A DNA stretch of 64,000 nt. Origin: Larix kaempferi. Its lineage: Eukaryota; Streptophyta; Pinopsida; Pinales; Pinaceae. The stretch's first letter is position 1. Each line of letters opens with the position of its first letter. The notes beneath the pieces were generated by a model that made no database searches, had not been told where the DNA came from, and worked only from the letters and a program-made list of their open reading frames with translations. Below, one piece after another: positions 36,388 to 46,122 of this stretch. The position numbers and the translations under genes were made by a program. Location: the NCBI GenBank assembly GCA_027924585.1, contig BSBM01000199.1:10099001-10163000 (forward strand), read 5' to 3'.

Positions 36388-36890
36388 GTATATGCATCAT
36401 GTTGGATGCTGGATATGATCAGTTGGATCATTTATATGTATATGTATATATGCATCATGTTGGATGCTGGATATGATTAGTTGGATCATTTATATGTATG
36501 TACGCGTCATGTTGGATGCTGGATATCATCGGTTGGATCATTTGTATGAATTTTGTATATGCATCATGTTGGATACTTGAACCATGTATCTGTATATGTA
36601 TCAGGTGGATACATTGTATGATCAGGTAGATCATGTATGTTAATATGTATCATTTATGATCAGGTGGATCATGTATTTGTATTTGTATCAGGTGGATTAT
36701 GTATGATGATATGTATCAGGTAGATACTTGGTATGCATCAGGTAGATGCATTGTATGATCATGATGATCATGGATGATGAGCTTCAGGATGTTGCTCCAG
36801 ATGACATACAGTAGGATGTTGCAGTGATGATGATCAGGATGATCATGTGTACATCAGGATGATGTATGATGAGTATCAGGTTGATACTCT
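36388..36890 (+). repeat. Tandem array in element C: TGCATCATGTTGGATGCTGG units
   Basis: At least four units of about 52-60 bp (36388, 36447, 36500, 36555) hold ATGTTGGATGCTGGATAT and GTTGGATCATTTATATGTA. They then pass into shorter ATCAGGTGGATCATGTAT-type units to about 36890. Confidence 0.8.
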
Positions 36891-36904
36891 ATGGTCGTGG
36901 AACA

Positions 36905-37424
36905 TATTGTACAGATAAGCATGTAATTTGTGCCCTGGGAGATTTGCATATAGTCTTTCAAGGTTTTTCCTATGGCATGTAATTTGTACCCTGGGATATC
37001 TGGAAAATGCTCTTTCGAGGTTTTGCTTGGGAGGACACATAATTTGTGCCCTGGGAGATATGTAGATAGTCTTTTGAGGTTTTGCCTATGGTATGTAATT
37101 TGTGCCCTAGGATATCTGGCATATGTTATTTCAAGGTTTTGTCCTATGGCATGTAATTTGTGCCCTGGGAGATCCGATAGGTTGAGCCGTGTGCTCATAA
37201 TCAGTCCTGGGATGCTCTTTCGAGGTTTTTCCATGACCACATGTAATTTGTGCCATGGGAGATCCAATAGGTTGAGCCTTGTGCTCATAATCAATCCTGG
37301 GATGCTCCTTCGAGGTTTTGTGGTGACCACATGTAATTTGTGCCCTGGGAGATCGGATAGGTTGAGCTTTGTGCTCGTAATCAGTCCTCAGATTCTCTTT
37401 TCAGGTTTTGTGGTGGGGTCACAT
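36905..37424 (+). repeat. Tandem array in element C: TGTAATTTGTGCCCTGGGAG units
   Basis: The marker CATGTAATTTGTGCCCTGGG recurs near 36920, 36976, 37037, 37092, 37150, 37240 and 37330. Early units are about 55-61 bp; the last are about 90 bp and include GATAGGTTGAGCC...GTGCTCATAATCAGTCCTGG. It continues beyond the TIR element (TAATCAGTCCTAGAGATC at 38357). Confidence 0.82.
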
Positions 37425-38355
37425 CATTAGAGAAATTTTGAGGTAAAAAATGGCCTCAAAACAAAGAAAATGTACTATAAAAAACAACCAATCACAGTCT
37501 AGTAGATGACATCATCCCCCTTGGTGAGGTGGCATTCCATGAGTTAAGAATGTTTATTTTGTCAAATTTTCTATGGTGGATGAAAACACATAGTTAACCA
37601 AGGTAGTGGTGTAAGTACTTTTAAGTCATAAAGTAAAGTACTCATAATGATAGTCTTTTCATAAAATAATATTATTGTCATTTTCAAGTAAAGTACTCAT
37701 AATGAATGTATTTTCACACTTTCTCATAAAATAATATTATTGTCATTTTCAAGTGAAGTACTCTTAATTCATAAAAAAAGTCCTTTCACATTTTTTTATG
37801 AAATAATATATTATCATTTTTATGTTTTTAATTTTAAATTATATATTCACTCCATTCTATTTAATAAAATAATGTCAAACTAATAAATAATAATAATAGA
37901 TTTAATAATGCAATGTGGATTATAATAATATTATTAACATTTTACATGTAAATAAATTCTCAATTAAATTATATTATATTAAATTCATGAGAAAGGTACT
38001 AAATATAAAAAGTCAACATAAAATTAAAAAAATAGCTCTTAAAAATATTTTTTATTATTTAATTTCATTTGTAAGTTCAAGACAAATAAATGCTAAAGGA
38101 CAATAAATTTTTGGGAATTTACAATGAATCTTAGTCACATCAATGTAGACTTATTTTATTAATTTTATTTCTAGTGAATTTTGAAAAGCAACTCAACCAT
38201 GGTTATTTATATTGTGCATAGAAAATAGTGTGGGAGGTGACTTGTCATATATACTTACCCCATAAAACCCCCAATTCATAATATTTTAATATATCTCATA
38301 TTTTTGTAGTACATCTCTTAGGAGGCCATTTTTTGACCTCAAAATGTCTCTAATG
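37425..38355. mobile_element. Small TIR-bounded element inside element C
   Basis: The left end CATTAGAGAAATTTTGAGG continues TAAAAAATGGCCTC. The right end, read on the other strand, is the same with one substitution and one extra base, so the terminal inverted repeats are about 34 bp and weaker similarity extends further. The interior is AT-rich, has no transposase and holds an internal repeat with AAGTACTCATAATG. It interrupts the CATGTAATTTGTGCCC array. This is a non-autonomous DNA transposon structure. The target duplication is not clear: a TA duplication at the TTA/TAA edge (ends at GAGA) is one reading, so the superfamily is open. Confidence 0.65.
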
Positions 38356-38697
38356 GTAATCAGTCCTAGAGATCTGGACAGGATGAAAAATGCCTCAGAT
38401 GCTCTTTAGGGTTCTTGCTAGTCAAGAGACTCTTTTAAGGTTTTCTGATGCACGTAATAAGTCCTTAGATTTCCACATTATGGCCAGTGATGTCAAAGAC
38501 CTGCAGGTGGTGGTCCTACATCCAGTATGAAAAAGGACTAGCTCTGTAGAACTTCCTATGATGAGTAGAGTCAGAGATTGGTTGAGATAGCAACAGCAAT
38601 GACGATGATGATGACGATGCATCGATGGCGATGATCCCGAGAAGAAGACTTGTCTAGCAGAACTATGTCGAGAAATACCTTCCTAGTTAAGAGCGAG
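38356..38697 (+). other. Element C 3' untranslated end before the 3' LTR
   Basis: It continues degenerate array units and a CGATGATGATGACGATG-like GAT-rich patch near 38600. No clear polypurine tract adjoins the LTR; the last bases are TTAAGAGCGAG. Confidence 0.45.
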
Positions 38698-39274
38698 TGT
38701 TGATGTATATGTAACTTCGGAATGTATTTCATCTATATATTTCATCTATATTTATTCTTCCCTTATAAAAAATGTGTTATTCCTATATAAGGAAGTGTCG
38801 TCATGTGTATTGACAAGTGTCGCAAGTGTGTGTACTTGGCGACGAGTTATTAGACCACCATGTGTGGGGTCGGCCCTAAAATATATATTATATGGTGGAT
38901 GTACCTAGCTAGACAAGTCGGCCCCATAAGGTCACTAGGAAAACAAGTTAGTATAAATAGAGATCGGGAGATCTCTATTTTGATCACTCGGAAACTCACA
39001 CTCCTCTCACTCAGAAAGTGGCGCACTAGTGAGGAGGAGGATCATTTGCTACTAGGAGACTATCTCAGTGTATTTTGGTTGTAGTTTGGTTGAGCTATTG
39101 CTCTCTCTATCTCTGAGGAAGTTGTGGGGTTTTTCACCTTAGGGTTTTCCCCATGGAAACTCTGTGTCTCTTGTCTCTCATGCTTATTATGATTGTTATG
39201 CATTGATATACTGTACATGTTATTCTCTCAGTAAAGATCCTAGAGTATTGTAAATTAATGCTCAAAATTTAACA
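38698..39274 (+). repeat. Element C 3' LTR
   Basis: 577 bp, direct copy of 31351-31954, followed by CCATA at 39275-39279. Confidence 0.95.
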
Positions 39275-40220
39275 CCATATCCTCTTGTATTCTATAAATA
39301 GGATGATTAGTAGGGTTTCTGTCATCACTCACCAAAAATGCCAATTGTATCTCTCTATACAACCTTCTATATTCACCTCCAAATATAGGAATTGAAGCAT
39401 GTGACAGATCCATTTACAGAGTGCCACCGATCTTTTTAGCCCAGGATCTTGACAAAAGCATGCCAAACTTAGGAGACACATCAACTACTACTACATCCAT
39501 GAGGATACTTTTCATAGGTAGCTGGGAAAGGTTGACTACAAGGTCTTTTATGACTCCTAAACATTTAACAGCTCGAGAATCAAAGGCATAGAGGTCATGG
39601 TAGGGTTTTGTCATAGATAGTCCTAGGGCTTCCATAACCTCCTTTGGCATAAGATTATGTGAAGCACCTAAATCCAAGAGGCAGTTATGCAACATCTGGT
39701 CATGGATGGTAAGTGTGATGTAGAATGGTGGGGGATAACAAGATTTCATATCTGGCTGGTCAGAAGTTTTTGAACCAATGATAATGGTAGGATCTTTTTC
39801 TTGCAAGTTTATCATATCTGATGAAGCATGAACAGGTGATGAGTTTAAAATTTTCATGGAAGGCTCTCTATAAGATCTGCTTATTATTAATTCTGTTAAA
39901 GGGATGGGGACCTTGATTTTATTTATCTCATGCTCCAAATCAAAACCAGGAATGTTGCCTACTTCTGCTGATTTAACAATGTTGTTTTTATCTTTTTGAG
40001 ATTCTTGTTGTTGTCTAGGGGGTAATACTTCTTTGGTAGGAACAAATTTAACTTGCTTTTTAGATGGTGCAGCTTGCTTTATTCCTGACCTGAGTCCATA
40101 TGATTTATGTTTCTCCTGCTGATAAATTTCAGATTGTTGTCCACTAGAATTTATGTCTTTATAATCTAGTTCTGTTGAGTCATAATAATCAGCCTTGGTT
40201 ATAAAATTGGAAGCATACAC
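39275..40220 (-). pseudogene. Element B protease region
   Basis: Same frame as gag. A basic and polar linker leads into an aspartic protease with FYITLTIHDQMLHNC, LLDLGASHNLMPKEVM (D-L-G-A active site, the form seen in Athila/Tat-type elements), AVKCLGVIKDLVV and FGMLLSRSWAKKIGG. A TAA at 39411-39413 stands where a glutamine codon would fit (GGTL-stop-MDLS). The frame then goes on to IYRIQEDM at the element C insertion point. The protease would cut the polyprotein. Confidence 0.85.
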
Positions 40221-40391
40221 ATCGTCTAGCTGACTAATATCATGATCTAATTCCTCAATATCTTCTAATGTTGTTTCATAACGATCATCCTCCCTTATTA
40301 AATTGTCCTGAAAAGGTGGCTGTATCTTTTGATCTCCATTTTCTCTCCTTTCTCTTTGAATGTCATTGTTCCTTCTTTCTCTGGGAATGAA
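40221..40391 (-). pseudogene. Element B gag-protease linker
   Basis: The gag frame continues past a TAG at 40389-40391 through an acidic stretch (DDRYETTLEDIEELDHDIS) into the protease region with no frameshift. Confidence 0.6.
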
Positions 40392-41717
40392 CTAAGGGGG
40401 ATAAGGGTGCCTAAACTGATTTTGGTTTCTATTATCATTATCATAGGTAGTCCTGTTCTGATTTTTCTTCTCCATTTCCATTCTAGTAAGCTTTGTAGAC
40501 AATTCTTTTATAGTCTGATGCATTTTTTCATATTTATTATCTGCACCCTTTGTAAGAGAAGAAGATGGCATCATTTTCTTTTTACCCTTTCTATCCAACT
40601 TTTGACATTCATCTTCTTCCTTAAGTTTATTTGATGCCAAAATGTTAGACTCAACCTCTAGGGCTGCATCTTGCATGTTCATCAATGACACTACTTTTCT
40701 CTCCCTTAACCACAAAGAAAAACTATAATCAAAGGCATTGGCATAAGTTAACTTGGCTGCAGGTTCAGTAGGTTTAATCTCTATGGGAATCTTGTTATAC
40801 ATTTTATTAAACCTTTTGGCAAAATCTGCAACAACTTTATCAGGCTTTCTCTTCAATGCAGTGAATTCTGTATAATAGTAGAGATAATCTTTTGTATCTC
40901 CCCATTGTTTGATAAAAACCTGATGTAACTCCTCCAATCCATCAATAGAATCCACTGATAACTCCCTGAGCCATTTTCTAACCTCTCCATCTAGACTCTC
41001 GACAAACATCCTCATCCAAACATCTCTAGCTTCAATGTTGTAATTATCAACATAACTACAAAACTTATCCCAATGTTCTTCAGCAGTTCTTCCACCTTGA
41101 CCATCAAACCTAGGCAAGTATTCTTGGTAGTCACCACCAGGCAAAGGATTTAAGGGGCGAGGCATGACTAATGGATCATATTTAACTACTAACATTCTAT
41201 CTATCATACCAGGGGGTTGGCCAGCCATGTTTAATGAATGAGTTATCTGTGGGACAAATGATTGATTCTGTGGAGAAAGTGGTTGATTCTGTGGAGATGG
41301 TGGCTTAGTATGTGGAGGGGAAGGTACTTCAATTTTCAATTGGCCAATGAAAATCCTACTAGTAAGGGGTATTTCAGGTGCTTTCAAAGACTTCAAGGTA
41401 AAAACTTCTTCAGGAACATGTTTGTGTTGTACAGATAGGGGATTTGAATATACACTGAAATCACCAACTTGTGATGGATTTAAATCATCAACCTCAGGGA
41501 TGCTCACAAATAAATCTAACTTATTTTCTTCTTGGTTATCCACGGGGTTTGAAGAGGAAGATACTAACTCTGTATCAGTGGTGGAAAGCTGGGGGTTAAT
41601 GGATGATGAATAATTCAATCTTCTTCTAGCTTCCCTTATAATCTTCTCTGGATCAAAAACTCCTGCATGTAGAGGAGATGAAGGATTTCCTCTTGTACCA
41701 GCTGGCTTTGCAGCCAC
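40392..41717 (-). pseudogene. Element B gag
   Basis: 441 codons from ATG at 41717. The N-terminal region is low-complexity and proline-rich (SPPHTKPPSPQNQPLSPQNQ). The conserved retrotransposon gag body has LPRFDGQGGRTAEEHWDKF, GEVRKWLRELSVDSIDGLEE and FAKRFNKMYNKIP. The end is lysine- and asparagine-rich. I see no CCHC zinc knuckle, which many plant Athila/Tat gags also lack. It starts about 120 bases after the primer site and runs in frame, across TAG, into protease. This long uninterrupted frame is the best-preserved ORF in the window, but the downstream polyprotein is broken. Confidence 0.85.
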
Positions 41718-41837
41718 TGTAACTTTCTAACTACAAGGTCAATGTAGTCTATAAACAAATATACTGATCTTGTCACCTTTCAAGACCAGCTGTAAAGATG
41801 TTGAATACCCAGGGAAGTCATACTTTTCGTTTCTCCG

Positions 41838-41855
41838 TCCCCGACAACAGTGCCA
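41838..41855 (-). promoter_or_regulatory. Element B primer-binding site (tRNA-Asp-like)
   Basis: The minus strand reads TGGCACTGTTGTCGGGGA five bases after the 5' LTR. It differs from the tRNA-Asp complement TGGCGCCGTTGCCGGGGA at three positions, two of which are C-to-T changes. Confidence 0.65.
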
Positions 41856-41860
41856 AAAGA

Positions 41861-43108
41861 TGTTATCCCTAAAGTTGAACCTAGACTACAGGGGTTCAAG
41901 CTTAAGGAAATCTTGGATAGTAGGAATGGGACATCTACATAATGATTTTTTTGGTATTTTTTGTTGTAACAGAAAAAATGAGTTATGTAGGATAGTTGAA
42001 AACAAAAGATAGGTATAATATAAAATTTTGATATTTGAATAGAGATAGAAAAATGACTGTGATCATAAAACTATGAATATAAGAGCTCAAATATCATTTC
42101 ATGATTAGGGCATAGTTGTATACTACTTGGAAGAATCATAACATGAAATTTAGACCATGTATGGACAATATACCAATAGCATATACTTCATAAATTGAAA
42201 CAGGATAGGCTCAAAGATCATATTTTAATTCATAGACAGTCATTTATGCAAAAATTAACATAAGAAACAACATAAATGCCTATACATTTATGTATCAGAC
42301 TCACCCCCTCTTGTAATTTCTTATAAAGGCCTGTGTTACCTGGGGATTATAACCCTACAATCTTTCACAGTAAATGAGCCACCCTGTATCTCTCATTAAC
42401 TTCGTTGATTTGGGAAATTGCAGGATCCATTGTATATTATTTGGTTCGTCTCTGCATGGGAAGCCACCTGCTCTCTTTTTATCTTTCAATTGTGAAGTTT
42501 CCTCCATGTTTTTATCCTTGCTCAAGATGAACCTGTAAAAATGCTGTGAAAACCCTATCTTGCAGGGTTTATTCCCGAAATTACATTCCTCTGTTTGTCA
42601 AATTTGTTGATTTCGATGCCTGGAGGACGTACACATAACCATTACTCACGTACTGGTTTGATTGCCAAGTGTTGAATGAAGTCGACTACCACGCTTCATG
42701 AAGTACTAGATTCATGCATGTGTATAATCCATTTCAAATTATAATTGCTACGAATCATAATTATGCACATTTAAACCCTTGTTAAATCATAATTTTATAT
42801 TTTTTGCAAAACTGAGAGCATTTTCAAGTTTGCAATTCTGGCACATGCTGTCAGTTTGACCTTTAAATCACATTCATCAAATTTGAAAATTTTCAAACAT
42901 TTGAAATTTTTTTTGAGGCAAGAAATTAAACCCTATTTTGAATATAAATATGAACACGAGCCAAATCCTTATTTAATTATGAAAACATGACAAATGGTAA
43001 AATAAAATTTTAAGAAATGAGGGAAATGCATAAGCTAGGAAAATGGAAAAGATGAACAAAGATGAGGTGAGGGCCGTATAAATCTATGGATGAATTCTAG
43101 AGATAACA
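41861..43108 (-). repeat. Element B 5' LTR
   Basis: 1248 bp. It begins on the + strand with TGTTATCC and ends AGATAACA. It lacks about 20 bp present in the 3' LTR near 27283-27302. Confidence 0.92.
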
Positions 43109-43113
43109 CGAAG
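43109..43113. repeat. Target-site duplication of element B (right)
   Basis: CGAAG, identical to 26315-26319. It is also element A gag sequence (codons for PK). Confidence 0.9.
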
Positions 43114-44262
43114 CTTGATTTTCCTTGCTTCAATGGGACTGATTCGACTGGATGGATCTATCGTGCAGAACAGTATTTCAGTCTACATAACACTTTTGAT
43201 GTCCAAAAAGTTCCACTTACATCCTTTCATTTGGAACAGGAAGCCCTTCAATGGTACCGTTGGTACATCAAGGCTCATGACGAGCCAAAATGGACAGATT
43301 TTTGCCAACTCCTTTTGCAATGATTTGGTCCTAGTTCTTTTGATGACTTCACTGGAGCACTCACTAAACTTCGTCAAATTGGCACTGTGAGAGAGTATCA
43401 GACATAATTTGAGAAACTAGCCAACCACACAGAAGGATTGTCTGATGACTTCTATAGGAGTTGTTTTATCAGTGGTCTTAAGGATGAAATCCACTCAGAG
43501 GTCAAAATGTTCTGTCCCAACACAATGATGGAAGCCCTAGGGTTGGCTAAGTTGGCAGAAGACAAGATTGCTTCCCAACAGCACTCTAAAGCCACTTTTG
43601 TTCCCTTCCGAAATATGGGTTCTCAACGACCTCCCATCCCGCTAGCTCCTAGACCAACTCCTATCAAGCATTTATCTGTAACAGAGATGCAGGCACGCAG
43701 AGAAAAAGGGATTTGTTATAATTGTCATGAAAAATTAACTCGGGGACATAGATGTGTTCAACAAAAGCTCTATCTCTTGGATGTGGATTCTCCGCCCGCC
43801 TCTGAAGTTGGTGAAGAAGCTCCAGATACATTGGATGATCAGGTTGACATTCAAGAGCTGCCTATTGACTTCCCATCTCAGGAAGACCACCCGGAGATAT
43901 CTCTCCATGATTTATCTAGCGTCACCACCCCCCAAACAATGCGGGTCAGGGGTTACTTCAAGAAGTTTCCTCTTACAATACTCATTGATTCTAGTAGCAC
44001 TCATAACTTCATTGACCCTCGGATCGCCAAACAGGTTGATTTTTTTGTCAATCCTTGCTCCAAATTTGAAGTCATGGTTGCTAATGGGGGCACCTTACCT
44101 TGCAAGGGGAAGTGTCACAATGTGCATCTCTTTTTGAAAGATTATAACCTATGCTCTGACATGTTTGTCTTGTCCCTAGCCGGATGTGATGTGGTTTTGG
44201 ATGTTCAATGGTTATGCACACTTGGCCCCATCTTATGGGATTTTACTGAACTTTGGATGTAG
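43114..44262 (+). pseudogene. Element A gag (C-terminal part) and protease
   Basis: It continues the gag from 26319. The gag body is LDFPCFNGTDSTGWIYRAEQ and EQEALQWYRWYIKAHDEPKW. A TGA at 43321-43323 is compatible with a mutated CGA, and a TAA at 43405-43407 with a mutated CAA. Next are SCFISGLKDEIHSEVKMF, a knuckle-like CYNCHEKLTRGHRC and an acidic spacer. The protease motif LTILIDSSSTHNFIDPRIA has D-S-S in place of the usual D-S-G. LSLAGCDVVLDVQWLCTLGP is the typical follow-on. The frame ends at TAG 44260-44262. Everything from 43114 is in a single frame, so inactivation is by point stops here. Confidence 0.85.
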
Positions 44263-44470
44263 TTTTCAGTCAATGGGAAACAACACAAATTTAAGGGCTT
44301 ACAACAAGGTTCTCTCTGCATCATCAGTTCACATCGCTTGGAAAAGATCCTTAAGAAGAATTCACATGGTGTCATTGCTCAGCTCCATTCCATTCAGATG
44401 CACCCACCAATGGTCTCCACTACTTGCTTGGAGATATGCAGGTGTCTTTGTTGCACCAGTGGGATTGCTG
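44263..44470 (+). pseudogene. Element A protease-RT linker remnant (RT deleted)
   Basis: Translation fragments such as FSVNGKQHKFKGLQQGS and GVIAQLHSIQMHPP belong to the linker before RT. The polymerase domain should follow, but the sequence passes directly into RNase H, so roughly the whole RT catalytic domain is missing. Confidence 0.65.
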
Positions 44471-44890
44471 CCTTCAAGAGACCTTTTCGGTAAGCATTTA
44501 GCCGCATCTACATCTCAGCATGACATGATGGCTATTTTGCATGTAGTACAGAAGTGGAAGCCATCCCTATTGGGGAATTATTTCTGCATCAAGACTGATC
44601 TCCAGAGTCTGGAAAATTTCCTGGAACAACAGGTTTCCTCCCCAGGACACTTGAAATGGGTTATCCAACTCATGGGTTATGACTATGCGACCACTTACAA
44701 GAACGGTAAGGAGAATATGGTGGCAAATGCTCCTTCTCGCACATTTGATGACCCAATTTTTCTTACAGTTATTTCTTTACTTGTTCCAAATTGGTTGCAC
44801 TTTGTTCAACGGGGCTATCTATTCTATGAACTCCATGCTTCTTCAGTGGTAGGGCACTCTGGGTTCCTCAAAACGTATGACCAAGAATAA
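44471..44890 (+). pseudogene. Element A RNase H and start of integrase
   Basis: Translation shows AILHVVQKWKPSLLGNYFCI, KTDLQSLENFLEQQVSS, LKWVIQLMGYDYATTYKNGK and ENMVANAPSRTF. These are the C-terminal RNase H blocks of Ty3/Gypsy elements (usual ADALSR is ANAPSR). Then FYELHASSVVGHSGFLKTY supplies the H-x-H half of the integrase zinc-binding site before TAA at 44888-44890. Confidence 0.8.
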
Positions 44891-45406
44891 TGTAACTTCT
44901 TTTGGTAGGGACTGAAAATGAGAATTCAACGGATGGTGGTTGACTGTGATACTTGCCAGGTCTACAAGGGGGAAACGACACTTCTTTCGATACTGCTTGA
45001 ACCCTTTCCCATCCCTACACAACTATGGACAACTATTTCTATGTATTTCCTAGAAGCGCTCCCGTGGTACAGTATCACATCTAAAAGGACACCATATGAA
45101 GCAGTCTCTGGACAGGCACCACCAGTTCTTCTTCCATACAGCTTCAGCAGCTCCCCAGTTCATGCAATTGACTCAATGCTTCGAAACCGGGATCAGCTTC
45201 TTCTCATTCTGCAAGACAATCTTCACATGGCAAGAATTCGACTAAAACAACACGCTGATCAGCACCGTTCTGTGCGCACTTTTCATGTAGTTGATATGGT
45301 TCTTCTTCTTCTACAACCTTCCTCCGTGAAACTCAAAAGGCACCAGTGGCCCGGAATGCAACCCGAGGATGCTACAGGGGAACCACTCCTTCAGATTCTG
45401 CATTAA
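44891..45406 (+). pseudogene. Element A integrase, catalytic core deleted
   Basis: Continues with CDTCQVYKGE (the C-x2-C zinc ligands) and a remnant of the core entry (LWTTISMYFLEALP). It then jumps to RTPYEAVSGQAPP, MLRNRDQLLLILQDNLHMAR and RLKQHADQHRSVRTFHVVDM, the C-terminal part of Ty3 integrase. The central segment with the catalytic Asp-Asp-Glu is absent. No recognisable chromodomain remains before the stop at 45404-45406. Confidence 0.8.
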
Positions 45407-45443
45407 TTTCCACATCTAAAGCTTTGAGGACAAAGCTTCTTCT

Positions 45444-45456
45444 AAGGGAGAGGGGA
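45444..45456 (+). promoter_or_regulatory. Element A polypurine tract
   Basis: AAGGGAGAGGGGA directly before the 3' LTR. It would prime plus-strand synthesis. Confidence 0.85.
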
Positions 45457-45831
45457 TGTTAGGAACCCATGTCTTTACTGTGTTAGTATATTGTTGTTGG
45501 ATGCATATGCTTTGTAAGTCGTCTCGTAGTATTTGTTGATCCATAGTTTGTGTTATTGTTGTTGGTGCATATGCTTTGTAAGTCGCCCATAGTTTTGTTG
45601 ATCGATAGTTTGTATTGGCCCATGGTTTTGACTCATAGCATTGGCGCCTAGACTTAGTATATAAGTGTGTGTTGAGTCCTATGAAGGCACCATGAAGTTA
45701 ATTGTATTGAGCTTGCTCAAAGGAGGTTGCCCCCTCGAAGTGGCCTGCGATCAATATAAAAGTGATTTTGAGTTCTGTTATTGCTGCTATATCATGTATT
45801 TTGATTAATTAATTGTTGCAGGTTTTTCACA
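45457..45831 (+). repeat. Element A 3' LTR
   Basis: 375 bp direct copy of 24658-25032, same length. Confidence 0.92.
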
Positions 45832-46117
45832 CAAAGCTTGTCCGAAGGAAAATATATTCATAATACCCCAACCTCCCAATTTCTTGCTTCTTGCCAGTCT
45901 ATCCCATTAGGGGGGAATTTTAGGGGTGAAATTTAGCCAATGGGATAATTTTCGATAATTTTTTCCAAGAAAAGGTTCGCCAATTTACATTTTTTTCTAC
46001 AATGATTCGTCCAAATTTCATGGGATAAGTTTCTTTTACTCTAAATATTGCCAAAATTATCCTAAGACTATATAAAACTCTTATAAATTTGAATATATTT
46101 ACAAAAATATCATTAAA
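45832..46117. other. Short unassigned spacer between elements A and E
   Basis: About 290 bp of AT-rich DNA without recognised features; the only DNA between the two nests. Confidence 0.5.
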
Positions 46118-46122
46118 CATTT
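46118..46122. repeat. Target-site duplication of element E (left)
   Basis: CATTT, identical to 59571-59575. Confidence 0.8.

Larger units (their letters stand above)
31351..39274 (+). mobile_element. Element C: Ty1/Copia LTR retrotransposon, internally deleted
   Basis: LTRs 31351-31954 (604 bp) and 38698-39274 (577 bp) begin TGTTGATG and end AATTTAACA, with a perfect CCATA duplication. TGGTATCGGAGC follows the 5' LTR (one change from the initiator tRNA-Met site). Gag and protease are in one frame (to 33843). Integrase and most of the RT fingers are absent, and the C-terminal half of RT plus RNase H remains (to 36275). The long 3' untranslated part carries tandem arrays and a TIR-bounded insertion. 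It is inserted in the element B polyprotein. B's frame reads straight on from 39275 to 31345 (IYRIQEDM then GSCMLQVN). Confidence 0.93.
26320..43108 (-). mobile_element. Element B: Ty3/Gypsy LTR retrotransposon with an extra RNase H (Athila/Tat-like)
   Basis: LTRs 26320-27587 (1268 bp, 3' LTR) and 41861-43108 (1248 bp, 5' LTR) are bounded by TGTTATC and GATAACA. The flanking CGAAG duplication is perfect. Minus-strand order is gag, protease with D-L-G-A active site, an RNase H-like domain, reverse transcriptase, a second RNase H, integrase. The primer site resembles that for tRNA-Asp used by Athila-type elements. Reading is nearly continuous over gag-pol with single in-frame stops and one homopolymer frameshift. 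Copia element C interrupts it at 31351-39274. The dual RNase H suggests the Tat branch while primer and protease look Athila/Tat-like in general. Lineage is an inference from motifs, not a tree. Confidence 0.9.
24658..45831 (+). mobile_element. Element A: Ty3/Gypsy LTR retrotransposon, host of a three-deep nest
   Basis: LTRs 24658-25032 and 45457-45831 are both 375 bp, start TGTTA and end TTCACA. By hand count they differ at about 20 positions (about 5%). The flanks CACAG (24653-24657) and CAAAG (45832-45836) agree at four of five positions. A primer site complementary to initiator tRNA-Met (TGGTATCAGAGC) follows the left LTR, and a polypurine tract precedes the right one. The coding order after removing element B is gag, protease, RNase H and integrase fragments, as in Ty3/Gypsy elements. 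The reverse-transcriptase body and the integrase catalytic core are missing. Element B (26320-43108) sits inside gag. The gag frame resumes exactly across the CGAAG target duplication (GDPK to LDFPCF). Family below Gypsy level is not assigned. Confidence 0.9.

Noticed and set aside
36854-37430. 158- and 152-codon frames on both strands in the C array
   Set aside because: Both are low-complexity translations of the tandem repeat.
37425-38355. Assignment to CACTA, Mutator, hAT or Tourist type
   Set aside because: No clear 3-, 9-, 8-bp or TAA target duplication could be fixed, so I left the family open.
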